From the NCBI GenBank assembly GCA_047638975.1, contig JBLINB010000062.1, positions 1-7,881 on the forward strand: 7,881 nt of DNA, written 5' to 3'. The stretch comes from JAPKEZ01 sp047638975. GTDB taxonomy: Bacteria > Planctomycetota > UBA1135. Below the pieces are notes generated by a model that was given only the letters and a program-made list of their open reading frames with translations, ran no database searches and was not told where the DNA came from. This document shows positions 5,691 to 7,881 of this stretch, piece after piece (position 1 is the first letter of the stretch; each line of letters opens with the position of its first letter). Both the position numbers and the translations under genes were made by a program.

Positions 5691-6476
5691 TTAAATCTTT
5701 GTTAAAACAACGAGTGCCATAACCACACAGTAAGGCGCGAAAAGATGCATTTGATGCTTTTGCACTACGCTGTGTACGACTCGCAATGCAAGCAGACCAA
5801 CAAGGCAACTGAGCACTAAAGAACTGCTTATTTCGACAACGCTTATCTTCGAGAAATCTGCGTCTGGAAGTTTAAATATCGCAGCGCCGAGGATTGTCGG
5901 GATCGCCATAAGAAAACTAAAGTCTTCAGCTTGTTGGCGTCCTATTTTTAAGTGGCGTGCCATGATAATGGTTGAACCACTACGCGATATTCCGGGAAGA
6001 ATAGCGATTGCTTGCGACAAGCCTATAAGCATGGCTTTAGGATAGCTAAGTTCTGCTCCAGTTTTAGAAGCGAATTTCGAACTAAGTAGAACAACTGCTG
6101 TAAATAATAATCCATACGCAGCAGAGACCGGTGATACGAAAAAGAAGCTATCGGTGTCAAAAACAAATAACCCAGCTATTACAGTTGGGATTGTAGCTAC
6201 GATTAGTTTACCAAGATAATCGCGCTGCTCAGAAGTATCACTGCTTTTACCGAAGACGCCGGCGATCAATTGCCCAATGCGTTTGCGGTAATGAATGAGT
6301 ACCGCGACTAAAGTGCCGAGGTGCAACATGATTTCTATGCCTACCCCGTCAACGAGCTGTCCGCCACCTGGCAAAAACTGTTTTGCAATGACCAAATGCC
6401 CTGACGATGATATAGGCAAGAACTCGGAGAGGCCTTGAATTACAGCCAACACCAAAAGCAGTAATAGAGGACTCAT
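5691..6476 (-). CDS. uppP: Undecaprenyl-diphosphate phosphatase (UppP/BacA)
   Basis: A 261-residue integral membrane enzyme that dephosphorylates undecaprenyl diphosphate so that the lipid carrier can be reused for peptidoglycan and other envelope polymers; overproduction gives bacitracin resistance. Both family signatures are intact: QGLSEFLPISSSGHL at 14-28 (the (E/Q)xxxE motif with Gln14 and Glu18, plus His27) and GLSQAIAILPGISRSGSTI at 152-170, with the catalytic Arg in SRSG at 165. MLHLGTLVAVL at 50-60 is also typical. About eight hydrophobic segments are present, and length is normal for the family. Its ATG overlaps the ald stop by one base (TAATG), with AAGG seven bases upstream inside ald (6484-6487), so it is co-transcribed and probably translationally coupled with ald. 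It ends exactly where the amidase ends on the other strand. Confidence 0.96.
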   Translation of the reverse strand: MSPLLLLLVLAVIQGLSEFLPISSSGHLVIAKQFLPGGGQLVDGVGIEIMLHLGTLVAVLIHYRKRIGQLIAGVFGKSSDTSEQRDYLGKLIVATIPTVIAGLFVFDTDSFFFVSPVSAAYGLLFTAVVLLSSKFASKTGAELSYPKAMLIGLSQAIAILPGISRSGSTIIMARHLKIGRQQAEDFSFLMAIPTILGAAIFKLPDADFSKISVVEISSSLVLSCLVGLLALRVVHSVVQKHQMHLFAPYCVVMALVVLTKI

Positions 6477-7594
6477 TAAAGAGCCTTAGCTAAATCAATG
6501 GCGCTGTAATTTTCTAAATCGAACGCCTCTGCCACTGCTTGGTAACATAATTTACCATCGATGATATTAGCCGCAGAACGCAATTGTGCATCATCGAGCA
6601 ATGCTGTTTTCGCACCCATCTTTGCGAGCTTACAAACGTAAGGCAAAGTGGCATTCGTTAAACCGAACGTCGAAGTCCGTGGCACAGCTCCGGGCATGTT
6701 TGCTACACAGTAATGAACGACGCCATCGATAACAAATGTTGGGTTAGCATGAGTCGTTGGCGAGCAAGTTTCGATGCACCCGCCCTGGTCGACAGCGACA
6801 TCGACAATGACTGCGCCATCTTGCATCATGGCAAGGTCTTCGCGCTTGACTAATTTAGGAGCTTTTGCGCCCGGAATTAGAACGGCACCGATTAACAAAT
6901 CCGTTATCGGTAGCAAATGATGAATCGCTTGATGAGTAGAATAGACCGTTGTTACGTTGGCCGGCATAACATCTTCGAGGTAACGCATGCGATCTAGACT
7001 TAAATCGAGAATAGTTACATTAGCGCCAAGGCCGGCAGCCATATAAGCTGCCTGAGTACCTACAACGCCGCCACCAAGAATAGTTACTTGTGCTGGAGCG
7101 ACACCCGGAAGGCCGCCGAGTAAAACTCCGCGTCCGCCTTCTGGAGCTTGCAACGCCTTTGCGCCCTCTTGGACAGCCATACGCCCTGCGACCTCTGACA
7201 TAGGTGTTAATAATGGCAAGGTACCATTAACGTCTAGAGTCTCGTACGCGAAACAATGCGCGCCGGTTTTTATCAAGCTTTCTGTCAGCTCGCGATCGGC
7301 TGCGAGATGGAAGTAGGTGAAGATGGTCTGGCCCTTACGCGCCATCGCTACTTCGTTTGCCTGGGGTTCTTTAACCTTGAGGATCATGTCGGCTTGCGCC
7401 CATACCTCAGCGGCTGACGGCAAGATTGTGGCGCCTGCAGCGATGTATTGCTGATCGTTGAAACCTGAGCCGTTTCCGGCTGATTCTTCTACGACAACTT
7501 GATGGCCTTGACTACAAAGTACTGCTGCACCGCCTGGGGTGAGAGAAACTCGCGACTCAAGAACCTTGATTTCTTTGGGGACTCCTACTAGCAT
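6476..7594 (-). CDS. ald: Alanine dehydrogenase
   Basis: A 372-residue NAD-dependent enzyme that interconverts L-alanine and pyruvate plus ammonia, linking carbon metabolism with the alanine used in peptidoglycan. The N-terminal half carries substrate residues Arg15 (ESRVSLTP), Lys75 (ILKVKEP) and His96 (TYFHLAAD). The Rossmann motif ILGGGVVGTQAA is at 172-183, with the acidic ribose-binding Asp197 in TILDLS. The catalytic Asp269 sits in VIVDVAVDQGG, and the conserved NMPGAVPRTST segment follows near 300. All expected active-site residues are retained and the length is standard. The start ATG has AGGA eight bases upstream (7603-7606). It is the first gene of an ald-uppP operon and is divergent from the PLP-protein gene, with 30 bases between the start codons. 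The pairing with uppP is suggestive of envelope supply, but that is inference. Confidence 0.97.
   Translation of the reverse strand: MLVGVPKEIKVLESRVSLTPGGAAVLCSQGHQVVVEESAGNGSGFNDQQYIAAGATILPSAAEVWAQADMILKVKEPQANEVAMARKGQTIFTYFHLAADRELTESLIKTGAHCFAYETLDVNGTLPLLTPMSEVAGRMAVQEGAKALQAPEGGRGVLLGGLPGVAPAQVTILGGGVVGTQAAYMAAGLGANVTILDLSLDRMRYLEDVMPANVTTVYSTHQAIHHLLPITDLLIGAVLIPGAKAPKLVKREDLAMMQDGAVIVDVAVDQGGCIETCSPTTHANPTFVIDGVVHYCVANMPGAVPRTSTFGLTNATLPYVCKLAKMGAKTALLDDAQLRSAANIIDGKLCYQAVAEAFDLENYSAIDLAKAL
7566..7594 (+). promoter_or_regulatory. Weak candidate promoter of the YggS-like gene
   Basis: Plus-strand TTGATT (7566-7571) and TAGCAT (7589-7594) are separated by 17 bases, each matching four of six consensus positions. 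The -10 covers the ald start codon. Transcription would begin near 7601, about 24 bases before the ATG. The match is modest and could be chance. Confidence 0.2.
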
Positions 7595-7602
7595 GATGTG
7601 TA

Positions 7603-7606
7603 TCCT
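7603..7606 (-). promoter_or_regulatory. Shine-Dalgarno AGGA of ald
   Basis: AGGA on the minus strand, eight bases before the ATG at 7592-7594, within the 30-base gap to the divergent gene. It settles the ald start. Confidence 0.6.
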
Positions 7607-7615
7607 AGGTCGAGA

Positions 7616-7644
7616 ATTTTAGTCATGCCCACCATCTCCGACAA
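7616..7644 (-). promoter_or_regulatory. Candidate sigma-70-like promoter of ald-uppP
   Basis: Minus-strand TTGTCG (7639-7644) and TAAAAT (7616-7621) are separated by exactly 17 bases, matching four and five of six consensus positions. The start of transcription would fall near 7609, leaving a short leader that contains the AGGA of ald. The boxes overlap the first codons of the divergent PLP-protein gene. Confidence 0.4.
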
Positions 7645-7881
7645 CCTAAACATTGTTAATCAGAAAATAGCCGCTGCCGCCAGCGCTTGTGGACGGCCCG
7701 TAGATGATGTAAAGCTAGTCGCTGTTGCTAAAACCGCCAGCTCAAGCGATTTACTCGAGGCTTATGCTGCTGGACAGCGGCTATTTGCTCATAACCGCGT
7801 TCAAGAACTTGAAGAACAGAGGCGCGTTTTGCCAGATGCAGAATGGCATTTGCTTGGCCCGCTACAAGGAAAGAAAGTGCG
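7625..7881 (+). CDS. YggS/PLPBP-family pyridoxal-phosphate homeostasis protein, 3'-truncated
   Basis: The first 85 residues of a PLP-binding protein with the alanine-racemase N-terminal fold. The family has no known catalytic activity and keeps PLP and amino-acid pools balanced. Visible signatures are VKLVAVAKT at 29-37, with Lys36 expected to form the Schiff base with PLP, AGQRLFAHNRVQEL at 49-62, and WHLLGPLQGKKV at 74-85, equivalent to the usual WHfIG-LQ-NK motif. The nearly invariant FGEN is FAHN here. The frame stays open to the window edge; about two thirds of the protein should lie beyond it. The start ATG gives the usual N-terminal length. No strong Shine-Dalgarno sequence is present (GAG about ten bases upstream). 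It is divergent from ald. Relatives often sit near proC or cell-division genes, which cannot be checked here. Confidence 0.9.
   Translation, partial: MPTISDNLNIVNQKIAAAASACGRPVDDVKLVAVAKTASSSDLLEAYAAGQRLFAHNRVQELEEQRRVLPDAEWHLLGPLQGKKV

Overview
The window looks like chromosomal DNA of a bacterium from the Planctomycetes-Verrucomicrobia-Chlamydiae (PVC) superphylum. The main reason is the 131-residue gene at 2537-2932. It carries the conserved pattern of the Minf_1886 family, known as a Verrucomicrobia/Planctomycetes-restricted protein of unknown function. The neighbouring housekeeping genes fit such a genome but do not narrow it further. Base composition is mid-range, a little under half GC by eye. 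Genes are packed tightly, with overlapping start and stop codons. No tRNA, rRNA, CRISPR array, transposase or phage gene is visible, and no gene-free stretch exceeds 125 bases.

Layout. At 1-728 (+) is the 3' part of an S41 carboxyl-terminal processing protease with an acidic repeat insert that looks calcium-binding. Facing it, and overlapping its stop, is a three-gene operon on the minus strand, read from 2932 down to 725: the Minf_1886-family protein, an AI-2E family membrane protein, and the laccase-domain protein PgeF/YfiH. Upstream of that, also minus, is the pair tmk (thymidylate kinase) and holB-like (DNA polymerase III delta-prime), 4548 down to 3057. Divergent from tmk is a lipoprotein N-acetylmuramoyl-L-alanine amidase (4605-5690, +). 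It abuts the minus-strand pair ald (alanine dehydrogenase) and uppP (undecaprenyl-diphosphate phosphatase), 7594 down to 5691. At the right edge, divergent from ald, is the 5' part of a YggS/PLPBP-type pyridoxal-phosphate protein.

How the genes relate. tmk-holB serves DNA replication and is a widespread gene pair. Much of the rest touches the envelope and alanine metabolism. UppP recycles the lipid carrier for peptidoglycan. The amidase cuts the MurNAc-L-Ala bond. Ald interconverts L-alanine and pyruvate. PgeF homologues edit wrongly incorporated amino acids in peptidoglycan precursors. YggS maintains PLP and amino-acid homeostasis. The S41 protease belongs to a family that processes envelope proteins. 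No wholly new multi-gene system is evident. The points most worth a second look are the PVC-restricted gene translationally coupled to a transporter and PgeF, the repeat insert in the protease, and the arginine-poor LID of the thymidylate kinase.
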